DNA of 64,000 nucleotides from Natranaerovirga pectinivora (GTDB taxonomy: Bacteria > Bacillota > Clostridia > Lachnospirales > DSM-24629). The first letter of the stretch is position 1. Every line of letters begins with the position of its first letter. The position numbers and the translations under genes were made by a program. Below are positions 26,745 through 36,264 of the stretch, one piece after another. The stretch spans positions 1 to 64,000 of the forward strand of contig NZ_SMAL01000003.1 of assembly GCF_004342165.1 (NCBI RefSeq), given 5' to 3'. Under the pieces are notes generated by a model. That model saw nothing but the letters and a program-made list of their open reading frames with translations. It did not search any database and was not told where the DNA came from.

Positions 26745-26909
26745 TTAAGTAATAAGAGTTATTTTATTCTGTTCGATAAATTCAATCTTCTTTTTAGTCA
26801 TTAAATTGTATTGCTCTTGCGTTATTCTCCCTTCTTGAAAAAGATCCGACAAGTACTCAATAAAATTCTCTGTGAGTTCGATTAATTTAGATACCTCTTC
26901 TACTTGCAT
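26745..26909 (-). CDS. small conserved-looking helical protein, 54 residues
   Basis: An open frame starting MQVEEVSKLIELTENFIEYL and ending EQNKITLIT, preceded by GGGGTG 7 nt before the ATG and followed by a strong terminator. It is charged and amphipathic, with LFQEGRITQEQYNLMTKKK in the middle. That segment resembles the SHOCT-like pattern (a short helix, then a Gly-x-I/L-T-x-E-E/Q-turn) of many small bacterial proteins. Function unknown; it sits alone between ligA and yebC. Confidence 0.75.
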   Translation of the reverse strand: MQVEEVSKLIELTENFIEYLSDLFQEGRITQEQYNLMTKKKIEFIEQNKITLIT

Positions 26910-27049
26910 AATTCACACCCCATATTATATATATCTATCTCTATCTGTTTGTGTTTCATACATCTACTATTATAGTTCTAATCAAATAAGGTTTTCAAAC
27001 GAAATTTGTCGCACTAGGACTAAATACCCAATTTAATTATTTTATCTAG

Positions 27050-27772
27050 TTACTCTTTCCAGTTATGATAAATATTCTGAACATCATCATCATCTTCTAG
27101 AATATCTAGCATTTTTTCCATCTTTTTAATTTCATCACCATTTATTTCTGTTATTGTTTGAGGAATCATTGTTATTTCAGATGAAATTGGTTGAATACCG
27201 GTTTTTTCAATTTCTTCACATACTTTACTAAAGTCTTCTGGTGAAGTAATAATTTCATAACCTTCTTCCTCAGAAATAAAATCTTCAGCTCCTGCCTCCA
27301 AAACAATCATCATCAGTTCATCTTCGTCTATGTCAACATCTCTCTCTATTACAATTTGACCCTTTTGGTCGAATAAAAAGGAAACGCATCCAGTTGTTCC
27401 AAGATTGCCCCCACCTTTTGTAAAAGCGTGTCTAACATTAGCAGCTGTTCTATTTTTATTATCTGTCAAAGCCTCCACAATTATTGCAACACCATTTGGT
27501 CCATAGCCTTCATATGTAATAGCTTCATAACTAACTGAATCAGCATCACCCGATGCTTTTTTTATACTTCTATCTATTGTATCATTAGGCATATTATTGG
27601 CTTTTGCTTTTGCAACAACATCCTTAAGTTTTGTATTGATACTTACATCAGGCCCGCCTTCTTTAACAGCAACTGCTATTTCTCTACCTATTTTAGTGAA
27701 TACTTTTCCCTTTTTGGCATCTTGTCGTTCTTTTCGATGTTTTATATTTGCAAACTTTGAATGTCCTGCCAT
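27050..27772 (-). CDS. yebC: YebC/PmpR family protein
   Basis: 240 residues, beginning [23 protein letters not shown], the unmistakable start of the YebC/TACO1 family. Members act on translation of difficult proline-containing stretches and some have been described as DNA-binding regulators; which role applies here is not decidable. There is only a weak ribosome site (GGTTTAGAGAA). In Clostridia yebC often lies near ruvC or ruvA; here it is alone. Confidence 0.95.
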   Translation of the reverse strand: MAGHSKFANIKHRKERQDAKKGKVFTKIGREIAVAVKEGGPDVSINTKLKDVVAKAKANNMPNDTIDRSIKKASGDADSVSYEAITYEGYGPNGVAIIVEALTDNKNRTAANVRHAFTKGGGNLGTTGCVSFLFDQKGQIVIERDVDIDEDELMMIVLEAGAEDFISEEEGYEIITSPEDFSKVCEEIEKTGIQPISSEITMIPQTITEINGDEIKKMEKMLDILEDDDDVQNIYHNWKE

Positions 27773-27870
27773 TTCTCTAAACCACCTTTTGTTTATTTAT
27801 TAGAATATTTTATCATGTAATTTTTCTGAATTCAATGTTTTTTATATCTATTTTCTATGATAATGGTTAT

Positions 27871-28794
27871 TTAACTTAAAATAAAAACCAATAATGGGAT
27901 CGTTATGATTGAAAATAACGTTGTCATTAATACACCTTCAGATGCAAGTTTTTCATTTCCACCAAATTCATTACTTAGCATTACAGCATTGGCTGCTACA
28001 GGCATACCCACAATTACCACAGATACACCTATTAATAATTGATTATCTAATACGGCTCTTAATGCTAACCAGATTATTATTGGAAACACCACTAATTTCA
28101 AAAAGCTAAATATATATAGTCTAGTATTCATAAACACTGATTTCATAGGTATATTGGCTAGGGATACCCCGATTATTAACATTGCTAATGGCGTGGTTAA
28201 GTCCCCAATCATATTAACTGTATCTTCTAAAAACCTTGGCAATCTTAGTTGTGTTAATAATAAACCAACTCCAATGATTACTGCAACAACCCCTGCATTA
28301 AAAAATAATTTCCAATTAAAATTCATTTGCTTTTCACTGTGTAGAGAAACAAAGTATATTCCTAATGTATATATTAATAAGTAAAATGGTAAATTAAAAA
28401 GAGATGCATATATAATTGCTTCTCTACCATAAATAGATGCAATAACAGGAAAACCCATAAAACCAACATTTGAAAACATTATCATAAATTTATATATACC
28501 ATAATCTTCTGTTTGAACTTTTATTAGTTTTGGAATAAAAAGTGTTAATATGTAAAGAAATATGTAACAAATTGACGCGATAAAGATAATTAATAGTAGA
28601 TTAATCTCTTGTCTATCTATAGTAGGATCACTCATTGATGCAATAATCAAAGCTGGTGCACTGACATTAACAACAAAACTTGATAATTTTTTATTTGTAT
28701 GTAAATCAAGGATGTTTAATTTATTTAAAATATACCCTAGGAATATTAGAGAAAATAATACTAATAATTGATTAAATATTAATGAAAAATCCAT
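27871..28794 (-). CDS. AEC family transporter (auxin efflux carrier-like permease)
   Basis: 307 residues with about ten hydrophobic segments and the AEC features: a Leu-rich first helix, then ILDLHTNKKLSSFVVNVSAPALI, and the C-terminal VGMPVAANAVMLSNEFGGNEKLAS. Bacterial members move carboxylates such as malate or malonate; the substrate is unknown. AAGGAG precedes the ATG. It follows mazF on the same strand, but a very long palindrome separates them. Confidence 0.85.
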   Translation of the reverse strand: MDFSLIFNQLLVLFSLIFLGYILNKLNILDLHTNKKLSSFVVNVSAPALIIASMSDPTIDRQEINLLLIIFIASICYIFLYILTLFIPKLIKVQTEDYGIYKFMIMFSNVGFMGFPVIASIYGREAIIYASLFNLPFYLLIYTLGIYFVSLHSEKQMNFNWKLFFNAGVVAVIIGVGLLLTQLRLPRFLEDTVNMIGDLTTPLAMLIIGVSLANIPMKSVFMNTRLYIFSFLKLVVFPIIIWLALRAVLDNQLLIGVSVVIVGMPVAANAVMLSNEFGGNEKLASEGVLMTTLFSIITIPLLVFILS

Positions 28795-28832
28795 TTCAAA
28801 GTAACTCCTTTAGTTTTTTCTTATTTTATATT

Positions 28833-28877
28833 TTACTCAATAATAAAGCGTGCAGTGCACGCTTTATTATTGAGTAA
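28833..28877. terminator. perfect 22-bp palindromic hairpin between mazF and the AEC gene
   Basis: 28833-28854 and 28856-28877 are exact reverse complements around one central base, with a GC-richer inner part (GCGTGCA). It starts 10 nt beyond the mazF stop. It lacks a pure U-tract on the minus strand but the stem base is AU-rich, so it probably ends the mazF transcript. Confidence 0.6.
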
Positions 28878-28887
28878 TTTACTTTTT

Positions 28888-29235
28888 CTATGTATCAATC
28901 CCAAAACTAATAAGTAATCCTTCACTAACCTTTTCCATAACATCTTTATCTAGATGACAAACTTTTTCTTTTAATCGTTTTTTATCAATTGTTCTAATTT
29001 GTTCTAGTAATATTACTGAATCTTTTACAAGCTCGTATTTATTTGCATCTATTTCTACATGTGTTGGGAGTTTCGCTTTATTAATTTGTGAAGTGATAGC
29101 TGCACAAATCACAGTTGGACTATACTTATTACCAATATCATTTTGAACAATTAAAACAGGCCGTATGCCTCCTTGTTCAGAACCAATAACTGGTCTTAAA
29201 TCTGCATAAAATATATCTCCTCTTTTTACAATCAC
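28888..29235 (-). CDS. ndoA: MazF/PemK-type endoribonuclease toxin (EndoA)
   Basis: Sequence-specific mRNA interferase, 115 residues from GTG 29235. That start gives [19 protein letters not shown], closely matching the known B. subtilis EndoA start; GGAG lies 10 nt upstream, whereas GTG 29244 abuts it. The [15 protein letters not shown] and HVEID segments carry the family's catalytic and RNA-binding residues. As in Bacillus it lies downstream of alr, but I find no antitoxin frame in the 354-nt gap upstream. Confidence 0.93.
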   Translation of the reverse strand: MIVKRGDIFYADLRPVIGSEQGGIRPVLIVQNDIGNKYSPTVICAAITSQINKAKLPTHVEIDANKYELVKDSVILLEQIRTIDKKRLKEKVCHLDKDVMEKVSEGLLISFGIDT

Positions 29236-29589
29236 ATTATTCACACTCCGCTATTTTCTGCTGAATGTAGTTTCAACCTCACTTTTTATAAGAAATGTAG
29301 CTAAGTACATTTTTATGTGAAGTTAGAAAGTCATATTTCTTTCCTACTTCATAAATACATATTACAAAGTCGATTGCCTCCATTCATCAAATCAATTTCT
29401 AATTAATAATATTAGAAATAATTAAGAGAATCTTTATTTATTATTAGTATTCCCAAAAACTATTCTCATATACTTTTAGAATATGAAAAAGCAAATTATA
29501 ACCTTTAACCAAAAACTTTAACGCCTTATGCCTCTTACTTGACACGAGATATAAATTTTATTGAAAGATGCTTTGTTATTACTTTCATC
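29236..29589. other. gene-free gap where the EndoAI antitoxin is expected
   Basis: Between alr and mazF there is no ribbon-helix-helix antitoxin frame in any minus-strand phase; the longest ATG-led frames stop within about a dozen codons. A TATAAT at about 29496 on the minus strand (in GGTTATAATTTG) could be part of a weak promoter for mazF. GGAGG near 29380 is not followed by a usable frame. Confidence 0.6.
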
Positions 29590-30747
29590 TTAAAAATAAT
29601 CTATCGTGTGAATCAAATTGCTTTTACTCGTATACACCCTTGGTATTCTTTTTCCTAACCCACATATAATTTCATAATTAATCGTATTTGTTAATTCTGC
29701 AATCTCTTCAACCGTTATAGTATTCTCCCCTTGTGTTCCTATAAGCACAACTTCATCTCCATCTTTAACATTATCGATATGTGTCACATCAACCATAAAT
29801 TGATCCATACAAACTCTTCCTATTATAGGCGCATATTGCCCTTGAATAAGTACTCTGCCTATTGATGATAACGCCCTTGGATATCCATCACCGTATCCTA
29901 CTGGTATGGTTGCAACTTTTGTTAATTTGTCAGTAATATATGTACAACCGTAACTTACAGGTTTGCCAATTTCTAACTCTTTTAAGTAGATAACATGACT
30001 TTTAAGTGATAATGCAGGTTTAAGCTTAACATTTCTTTGAACATCCATTGAAGGAAATAGCCCGTATATAGAAATGCCCGCTCTGATTAATTGGTAATGT
30101 GCCTCTTTAACATCTATTAACCCGGCGCTATTACAAGCATGTTTAATTGGTATATTAATGTCAAATTGTTCTAGTCTAGAAATAAAACCATTAAATAAAT
30201 CAACCTGGTTAATGGTAAATGTTTTATCCTTTTCATCCGCTGTTGAAAAATGTGTAAAAATGCCTTCAATCTCTAAATTAGGTAGACTGTTTATATACCT
30301 TATGATTTCTAATGTTTCTTCATTTGGATAAAATCCAATACGCCCCATACCTGTATCTAATTTTATATGTATTTTAGCAATCAGAGAATGCTCTATTGCT
30401 GTTTTTGAGATAGCTTCTGCCATTTCACGCTTGAACACCGTTTGAATCAAGTCATATTTTAATAGCTGTAGTATTTGATATTCTGGTGTATATCCTAACA
30501 CTAGTATAGGTGCCGTTATGCCACTTTTTCTTAATGAAATTCCTTCTTCAATTACCGCCACGCCTAATCGATCTACTCCATTTTCCACTAAAACCTTTGA
30601 AATAGGTACAGCACCATGTCCATAACCATCTGCTTTGATTATTGCCATTAATTCTGTACTCTTATCCTTAATGCTAATAATTTCTTTTAAATTATGTATG
30701 ATGGAATCCATATCAATATGGGCAAAAACACGATAGTATTTATCCAT
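29590..30747 (-). CDS. alr: alanine racemase
   Basis: PLP enzyme interconverting L- and D-alanine for peptidoglycan. 385 residues. The PLP lysine is in IIKADGYGHGA and the catalytic tyrosine in VGYGDGYPRALS; CMDQFMVDVT is the usual C-terminal domain motif. GGAGG lies 8 nt before the ATG. It is 94 nt downstream of nnrDE and probably in the same operon as acpS. Confidence 0.96.
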   Translation of the reverse strand: MDKYYRVFAHIDMDSIIHNLKEIISIKDKSTELMAIIKADGYGHGAVPISKVLVENGVDRLGVAVIEEGISLRKSGITAPILVLGYTPEYQILQLLKYDLIQTVFKREMAEAISKTAIEHSLIAKIHIKLDTGMGRIGFYPNEETLEIIRYINSLPNLEIEGIFTHFSTADEKDKTFTINQVDLFNGFISRLEQFDINIPIKHACNSAGLIDVKEAHYQLIRAGISIYGLFPSMDVQRNVKLKPALSLKSHVIYLKELEIGKPVSYGCTYITDKLTKVATIPVGYGDGYPRALSSIGRVLIQGQYAPIIGRVCMDQFMVDVTHIDNVKDGDEVVLIGTQGENTITVEEIAELTNTINYEIICGLGKRIPRVYTSKSNLIHTIDYF

Positions 30748-30841
30748 CTTTTATTCCTCCTGTAAAAGCCAACCTTTGTAAATTCTTTATTATATTATAC
30801 TTCCTACAGCTTTTCTATATTCAAACAATCCCACTTAAATG

Positions 30842-32365
30842 CTAATTTATATTTGTAACTTTAGAAATCTCCTCTATTATATCCCTAGCCATCATACTGT
30901 ATACCCCTACTCGTTCCTTAGCTTTATCTCCTGATAAACCGTGTAAATACACACCTAAACAAGTAGCTTCATATGGTCTTAATCCTTGTGCAATTAAGCC
31001 ACTAATTATGCCTGTCAATACATCTCCTGCTCCTGCTGTCGCCATCCCATTGTTTCCTGAAGTATTAATGTATACATCATCGAAAGGATTCGTAACTATT
31101 GTTCTTGCATCTTTTAAAGCACAAATTATATTGTATTTCTTACTTATAAAATTAGCGTTCTCTATTAGATTTTCTGTTACTTCTTTTATTGACACCCCTA
31201 ACAACCTGGACATTTCACCTGGATGAGGTGTAATTATGATTTCCACTTGATGCTCTTTTATAAGTGATAATTCATTTGACAATACATTTAAACCGTCTGC
31301 ATCAATGATAATAGGCACCTTTGAATGTCTTATTACATATTCTAGCAATTCTTTCGTTGCTTTACACTGTGATAAACCTGGACCTATTACGATAACATTT
31401 GCATCTTTAATACTACTTTTAAATTCTATAAAACATGTTTTATCTAATTCCTTGTTATCTAACGTATTAAATGTTGTAACTATTGCTTCTGGTATACTTG
31501 TTTGTATTATAACCCTATTTTCTTCATGAGTCATAATGTTAACTAGACCACCACCTATCTTATAAGCTGCCATAGCTGATAAAAAAGCAGCACCACTCAT
31601 ATTTATGGCTCCAGCTATTACAAGAACCTTTCCGAAAGTTCCCTTGTTGCTTCTTGCTTCTCTTTTTGGTAATTTTTGGAGGGCATTTTCATCAAAAGTA
31701 AAATGTTTAAGCATTCTAGAATCATAAGCTCTCTTAGGAAATCCTATATCTACTATATTGGTTTTTGAAGCATATAATGTGCCAGGATATAAAACATTAC
31801 CTAATTTATTAAGTCCAAAAGTTACTGTCAAGTTTGCTTTTATCGCAACTCCAAGAACTTTTCCACTTTTAGAACAAATTCCTGAGGGGATATCCACAGA
31901 AATTACAAACTTATCTTCATTATTAACACACTGAATAGTGTCTTTATAATGCCCAATTACCTCTCGCGTTAACCCAGTTCCAAAAATAGCATCTATTATT
32001 AAATCTGATTCACTAATATACTTCTTTAGTTGATCAGCATCATATTTGTCTACTTTTATATTTAAGTTCTGTAATATTTTTAATTGCATAGATGTTTCTT
32101 GTGTATAATTTTCACTTAGTAACATTATGTTAGTACGAATCCCTTTGTTACCCAATAATCTGCCAATAGCTAACCCATCTCCACCATTATTCCCGGAACC
32201 ACAAAGTATAAAGACTTTTTCGTTTTCAATATGCTTTCTTTTTAATATATGGTCTACAATTCCCAGGGCAGCCCTTTCCATAAGTACCATAGATGGTATT
32301 CCTATTTCTTTTATGGTATAAGAATCAATTAATTGCATTTCCTCTCCAGTTACTAATTTTATCAT
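30842..32365 (-). CDS. nnr: bifunctional NAD(P)H-hydrate epimerase / ADP-dependent dehydratase
   Basis: Repairs hydrated NADH and NADPH. Of the 507 residues, the N-terminal YjeF domain (about 1-215) with LCGSGNNGGDGLAIGRLL is the epimerase. The C-terminal ribokinase-like domain (about 225-505) with TAGAGDVLTGIISGL is the ADP-dependent dehydratase. The fusion is the usual bacterial form. Its start overlaps the acpS stop by 4 nt (ATGA), so translation is probably coupled. Confidence 0.94.
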   Translation of the reverse strand: MIKLVTGEEMQLIDSYTIKEIGIPSMVLMERAALGIVDHILKRKHIENEKVFILCGSGNNGGDGLAIGRLLGNKGIRTNIMLLSENYTQETSMQLKILQNLNIKVDKYDADQLKKYISESDLIIDAIFGTGLTREVIGHYKDTIQCVNNEDKFVISVDIPSGICSKSGKVLGVAIKANLTVTFGLNKLGNVLYPGTLYASKTNIVDIGFPKRAYDSRMLKHFTFDENALQKLPKREARSNKGTFGKVLVIAGAINMSGAAFLSAMAAYKIGGGLVNIMTHEENRVIIQTSIPEAIVTTFNTLDNKELDKTCFIEFKSSIKDANVIVIGPGLSQCKATKELLEYVIRHSKVPIIIDADGLNVLSNELSLIKEHQVEIIITPHPGEMSRLLGVSIKEVTENLIENANFISKKYNIICALKDARTIVTNPFDDVYINTSGNNGMATAGAGDVLTGIISGLIAQGLRPYEATCLGVYLHGLSGDKAKERVGVYSMMARDIIEEISKVTNIN

Positions 32366-32736
32366 AAGTCACCTTCTCCAATGGCAAATGCTACAACACT
32401 TTCTTTATTATGAGACGTAGATACAAAGAGAGTCTGTATTCCTAATTCTTTTTGCAACTCTTTGGCTTTACTGTATAAAAGGACATAAGGTTTACCTAAA
32501 GAGTCTCTTAATACTTCTATATGTACTAATTCAATTGCTCTAAAACCTGTTCCCAACACTTTTGAAACAGCTTCTTTTATGGCAAAATTACTTGCAATAG
32601 TAGTAACAGACCAATTTCTTTCTATAAATAGATTAATTTCTTTTTCTGTAAAGTATTTATTTACAAAACTTTTGTTTCTAATTGCTTTTTCTATTCTAGA
32701 AAGCTCTATGATATCTGTTCCTATCCCTTTTATCAT
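32362..32736 (-). CDS. acpS: holo-[acyl-carrier-protein] synthase
   Basis: Transfers 4'-phosphopantetheine from CoA to acyl carrier protein. 124 residues, normal for AcpS, with the Mg-binding IGTDIIELSRIEKAI and FAIKEAVSKVLGTGF. It overlaps by 4 nt both the gene before it and nnr after it. Confidence 0.95.
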   Translation of the reverse strand: MIKGIGTDIIELSRIEKAIRNKSFVNKYFTEKEINLFIERNWSVTTIASNFAIKEAVSKVLGTGFRAIELVHIEVLRDSLGKPYVLLYSKAKELQKELGIQTLFVSTSHNKESVVAFAIGEGDL

Positions 32737-33344
32737 TCTTCATCACCATAATCATCATCAAATAAGTTAATTATTTCAAATCCTAATAAATCATGTAAGT
32801 ATGTATACACTTTTTGATTTTGTTCTTCTTTTTCTTGTTTTATAATTATGTTTTCTTTTAATTTGCTTTTAGTTTCTTCAATCCATTCATTTAACTTCAC
32901 TATTTCTTTTTTGCTTTTCTCCATATCATTATAACATATATTAACGCTAACTTTTAGAAGTTCTTCATTTGTCTCTTTTATTTTGTGTGGTAACTCATCT
33001 AAAATCATTTCGTATTTTATAAGTTTTTCATTTATTTCATCTATGTATTTTTTGCTTTTTTCCATATTTTTAGACGCATTTTCATCTTTTTTTTCAAAGG
33101 CCTCTGACATATTATTCATTATTTCTGAAACGAATTTTTTCTTTAGTAACGTATATTCTTTAAACTCTGTATTCACTTTCCCTTGTTCTTGAATAAGTTT
33201 GTTTAATTTATTTTCTAATTCTACTATTTTTTTAGGTTTATTATTACTTGGAAACAGCTCATGCCATCGGTTATCTAGGGTTAGTAGAGGCACTTTCTTA
33301 TTTATAGGTATATCAATAGTTTTTTTATGGTTTAAAAATAACAT
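32733..33344 (-). CDS. coiled-coil protein of unknown function, first gene of the acpS operon
   Basis: About 203 residues. A short N-terminal segment (DIPINKKVPLLTLDNRWHELFP) is followed by a long Lys/Glu-rich region, about residues 40-185, with heptad-like hydrophobic spacing that predicts coiled coil. It ends in an acidic tail (FDDDYGDEE). No domain is recognised. Three consecutive ATGs follow AAGGAGGG; the third (33344) has the best spacing. Its last codon overlaps acpS, so the two are coupled, but no link to lipid synthesis follows from that. Confidence 0.75.
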   Translation of the reverse strand: MLFLNHKKTIDIPINKKVPLLTLDNRWHELFPSNNKPKKIVELENKLNKLIQEQGKVNTEFKEYTLLKKKFVSEIMNNMSEAFEKKDENASKNMEKSKKYIDEINEKLIKYEMILDELPHKIKETNEELLKVSVNICYNDMEKSKKEIVKLNEWIEETKSKLKENIIIKQEKEEQNQKVYTYLHDLLGFEIINLFDDDYGDEE

Positions 33345-33435
33345 CATCATCCCTCCTTATAATCTATTATATCTTATTTCATATATCTTACTATGAGTTA
33401 TATGAATTATTTAAATAGGAATTCACCCATCAAGA

Positions 33436-33461
33436 AAAAGAAGGTATATCCACCTTCTTTT
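33436..33461 (-). terminator. terminator after rex
   Basis: AAAAGAAGGT and ACCTTCTTTT pair perfectly over 10 bp around a 6-nt loop, with T-runs on both sides. It separates rex from the coiled-coil/acpS operon downstream and lies about 20 nt from the rex stop. Confidence 0.75.
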
Positions 33462-33481
33462 ATTTGTACGCACACTGTATT

Positions 33482-34135
33482 TTATTTTTGTTGTTTTTTC
33501 TTTTTCTCTTTTCTACTTATGGTATAAGATAATGTCATCAAACTATCTAATAAATGTACATTTTCTACTACTACATCCTTTGGTAAGTTTAAATCGATAG
33601 GAGCAAAATTCCAAATCCCTTTAATCCCTGCTTTTACTAAATCACTTGCAACTTTTGGTGCTTTTTGTTTTGGTAAAGTAAGGGCTGCTATATGAATATT
33701 GTTTTCTATAACAAAATTTTCTATTTCATCTATATCTTTAATTTCTAATCCTCTAATTTCTACACCTACGAGTCTTGGATTAACATCAAAAAGTCCTTTA
33801 ACAATAAATCCTCTTTTTTCGAAATCTGTATAATTTGCCAAAGCTTGTCCTAGATTACCTGCTCCAATAATAATAACATTGTACTTATTTTCTAGTCCTA
33901 ATATTTTACCAATTTCTTTATAAAGATGCTCAACATTATATCCATAGCCTTGTTGTCCAAAGCCTCCAAAATTATTCAAGTCTTGTCTTATTTGAGACGC
34001 TGTTACTTTCATTCTTTCACTTAACTCTTTAGAGGAGATCCTTACAACATCATTTTCTAGTAAATCCCCTAAATACCTATAGTATCTAGGAAGCCTTTTT
34101 ATTACTGCTGTTGATATTTTTTTTTCTGGTAACAT
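33482..34135 (-). CDS. rex: redox-sensing transcriptional repressor Rex
   Basis: DNA-binding sensor of the NADH/NAD ratio that represses fermentation and electron-transport genes until NADH rises. About 217 residues. The N-terminal winged helix includes SSKELSERMKVTASQIRQDL and the C-terminal Rossmann domain has IIGAGNLGQAL. The C-terminal tail is lysine-rich. ATG 34135 with GGGAG 8 nt upstream is preferred to the in-frame GTG at 34144. A possible but imperfect Rex-like site is at 42254-42272. Confidence 0.95.
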   Translation of the reverse strand: MLPEKKISTAVIKRLPRYYRYLGDLLENDVVRISSKELSERMKVTASQIRQDLNNFGGFGQQGYGYNVEHLYKEIGKILGLENKYNVIIIGAGNLGQALANYTDFEKRGFIVKGLFDVNPRLVGVEIRGLEIKDIDEIENFVIENNIHIAALTLPKQKAPKVASDLVKAGIKGIWNFAPIDLNLPKDVVVENVHLLDSLMTLSYTISRKEKKKKQQK

Positions 34136-34272
34136 GTTGGTCACTCCCTCACTATTGTTTCCTTTAAATTATTATATTATTTTATGAACATAAAGTCAAT
34201 TATAACCTTTTCATTATTCACTTTGAATGGTATCATATACTATGACAAAAGATGAATTATGGAGGTTTCAAA

Positions 34273-36180
34273 ATGATACTTGCTTGTAAAAACATCAGCA
34301 AATCTTTTGGTATTACACCAATCTTAAATAATGTATCATTTCATATAGAAAAAGGAGAAAAAATAGGCTTAGTAGGCGTAAACGGTGCAGGAAAAACAAC
34401 ACTGTTTAAAATACTATCAGGTCATATAACTCCAGACGAAGGTCAAATTATCATACCTAATCAAATTAATTTGGGGTATTTATCACAAGAACAAGATTTA
34501 AACTCTAATAGTACAATTTATGATGAAATGTTAGATTCAAAAAAGGACATTCTTGAACTAGAAATAAAAATTAAAACGGTTGAAAAGAAAATGAAAGAAG
34601 CTACTAGTACTCAACTTGAAACCCTTATGAATGAGTATGCTAAATTACAACAAAAATTCGAAGATTTAGACGGCTATAGCTATCAAAGTGAAATTAGAGG
34701 GGTTTTAAAAGGGCTTGGATTTGTTACAGAAGATCACTCTAAGACCATAAACACCCTCTCTGGCGGGCAAAAAACACGAGTTTCTTTAGCAAAACTATTA
34801 TTAATGAAACCTGATTTAATACTCCTTGATGAGCCTACAAATCATCTGGATATGAATTCTATTAGCTGGCTAGAAAATTACATAAACACCTATGATGGCT
34901 CCTTAATTATTATCTCTCATGATCGTTACTTCCTTAATAAAACAGTTAATAAAATCATTGAGATTGAAAATACTCAATGCAAAATATTTATTGGTAATTA
35001 TAGTGACTATGCTGAAAAAAAAGCTATTGACAGGGATGTTCAATTAAAACATTATATGAATCAACAAAAAGAAATAAAAAAACAAGAAGAAGTTATCACT
35101 CAGCTTCGTTCTTTTAACAGAGAAAAATCTGTTAAACGTGCTCGAAGTCGGGAGAAAGCTCTTAACAAAATAGATGTATTAGATAAACCTCAAGAATTAA
35201 AAACAGATATGAATCTTCAATTAGAACCACAGGTCATTAGTGGAAATGATGTTTTAGCCGTAAATAGCATAAGCAAATCCTTTGATGATCGGATGATTTT
35301 TGAAAATATTTCTTTTGATATTAAAAAAGGGGACAAAATTGCTTTAATTGGAGATAATGGAACAGGTAAAACCACTATATTAAAAATCATTCTTGGAGAA
35401 TTAGAAGGAAACACAGGTGATGTTAAATTAGGATCTAAAGTTAAATGTGGTTACTTTGACCAAGAATATACTTCTTTAACAGATTCAAATAATTTAATTG
35501 AAGAAATCTCTAATGCCTATCCAAATATGAAAACTGGTGAAATCAGAAATATCTTGGCTGCTTTTTTATTTATTGGCGATGATGTATTTAAACAAGTTTA
35601 TCAATTAAGTGGTGGAGAAAAAGGACGATTGTCCCTTGCAAAACTTATGTTATCAGAAGCCAATTTTCTTCTTTTAGATGAACCTACTAACCACTTAGAT
35701 ATTTTCTCTAAAGAGGTTCTTGAAAATGCCTTAAACCAATATACAGGAACTATTTTATATATATCACATGACAGATATTTTATTAATCGAACCGCTACTA
35801 GGGTTTTAGAATTAACCCCTACTGGCGTTACCAATTACTTAGGAAACTATGATTACTTTGTTGAAAAGAAAGAAACACAAAGCAAAGAAATTTCTAACGA
35901 AAATATGCTAGATCCTAAATCAATGGCTTCTACAAAAGACGATTGGATCAAGAAGAAAGAAAATCAAGCAAAAGAACGAAAAAGACTAGCAGAGTTATCA
36001 AAATTAGAAGCTAGCATTCTTGAAAAAGAGAAAAGGATTGAAGAGATTGATGCTGCTCTCTGTTTAGAAGAAAATTATACCAATCATATTATTTTAAATG
36101 AATTAAATGATGAAAAAAGCGCCTTAGAAATGACCCTATTAAGTTTATATGATCTATGGGAGACCCATTTAGAAGAATAA
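34273..36180 (+). CDS. ABC-F family ATP-binding protein
   Basis: Soluble tandem-ATPase of the ABC-F type, which acts on the ribosome or in related translation tasks rather than in transport. About 635 residues with two nucleotide-binding domains: Walker A GVNGAGKTT and GDNGTGKTT, signatures LSGGQKTR and LSGGEKGR, and LLDEPTNHLD in both. A linker and a C-terminal coiled coil (about the last 90 residues) are present and no membrane segments are. It resembles the YdiF/Uup group; a resistance role is not implied. ATG 34273 has GGAGG 7 nt upstream. Confidence 0.92.
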   Translation: MILACKNISKSFGITPILNNVSFHIEKGEKIGLVGVNGAGKTTLFKILSGHITPDEGQIIIPNQINLGYLSQEQDLNSNSTIYDEMLDSKKDILELEIKIKTVEKKMKEATSTQLETLMNEYAKLQQKFEDLDGYSYQSEIRGVLKGLGFVTEDHSKTINTLSGGQKTRVSLAKLLLMKPDLILLDEPTNHLDMNSISWLENYINTYDGSLIIISHDRYFLNKTVNKIIEIENTQCKIFIGNYSDYAEKKAIDRDVQLKHYMNQQKEIKKQEEVITQLRSFNREKSVKRARSREKALNKIDVLDKPQELKTDMNLQLEPQVISGNDVLAVNSISKSFDDRMIFENISFDIKKGDKIALIGDNGTGKTTILKIILGELEGNTGDVKLGSKVKCGYFDQEYTSLTDSNNLIEEISNAYPNMKTGEIRNILAAFLFIGDDVFKQVYQLSGGEKGRLSLAKLMLSEANFLLLDEPTNHLDIFSKEVLENALNQYTGTILYISHDRYFINRTATRVLELTPTGVTNYLGNYDYFVEKKETQSKEISNENMLDPKSMASTKDDWIKKKENQAKERKRLAELSKLEASILEKEKRIEEIDAALCLEENYTNHIILNELNDEKSALEMTLLSLYDLWETHLEE

Positions 36181-36195
36181 ACAATTAGCATATAA

Positions 36196-36240
36196 AAGGT
36201 TCAAATTCTCATTCTAATCTAGAATGAAAATTTGAACCTT
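36196..36240. terminator. bidirectional terminator between the ABC-F gene and aconitase
   Basis: A 12-bp perfect outer stem (36196-36207 with 36229-36240) continues into an inner CATTCT/AGAATG stem, and ATTATTTTT follows on the plus strand. It lies between two convergent genes. Confidence 0.8.
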
Positions 36241-36264
36241 ATTATTTTTCATTACGTTTTGGAT

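Noticed and set aside
34273-36180. ABC-F protein as an antibiotic resistance factor
   Set aside because: Most ABC-F proteins are not resistance determinants, and nothing in the sequence or its neighbours points that way.
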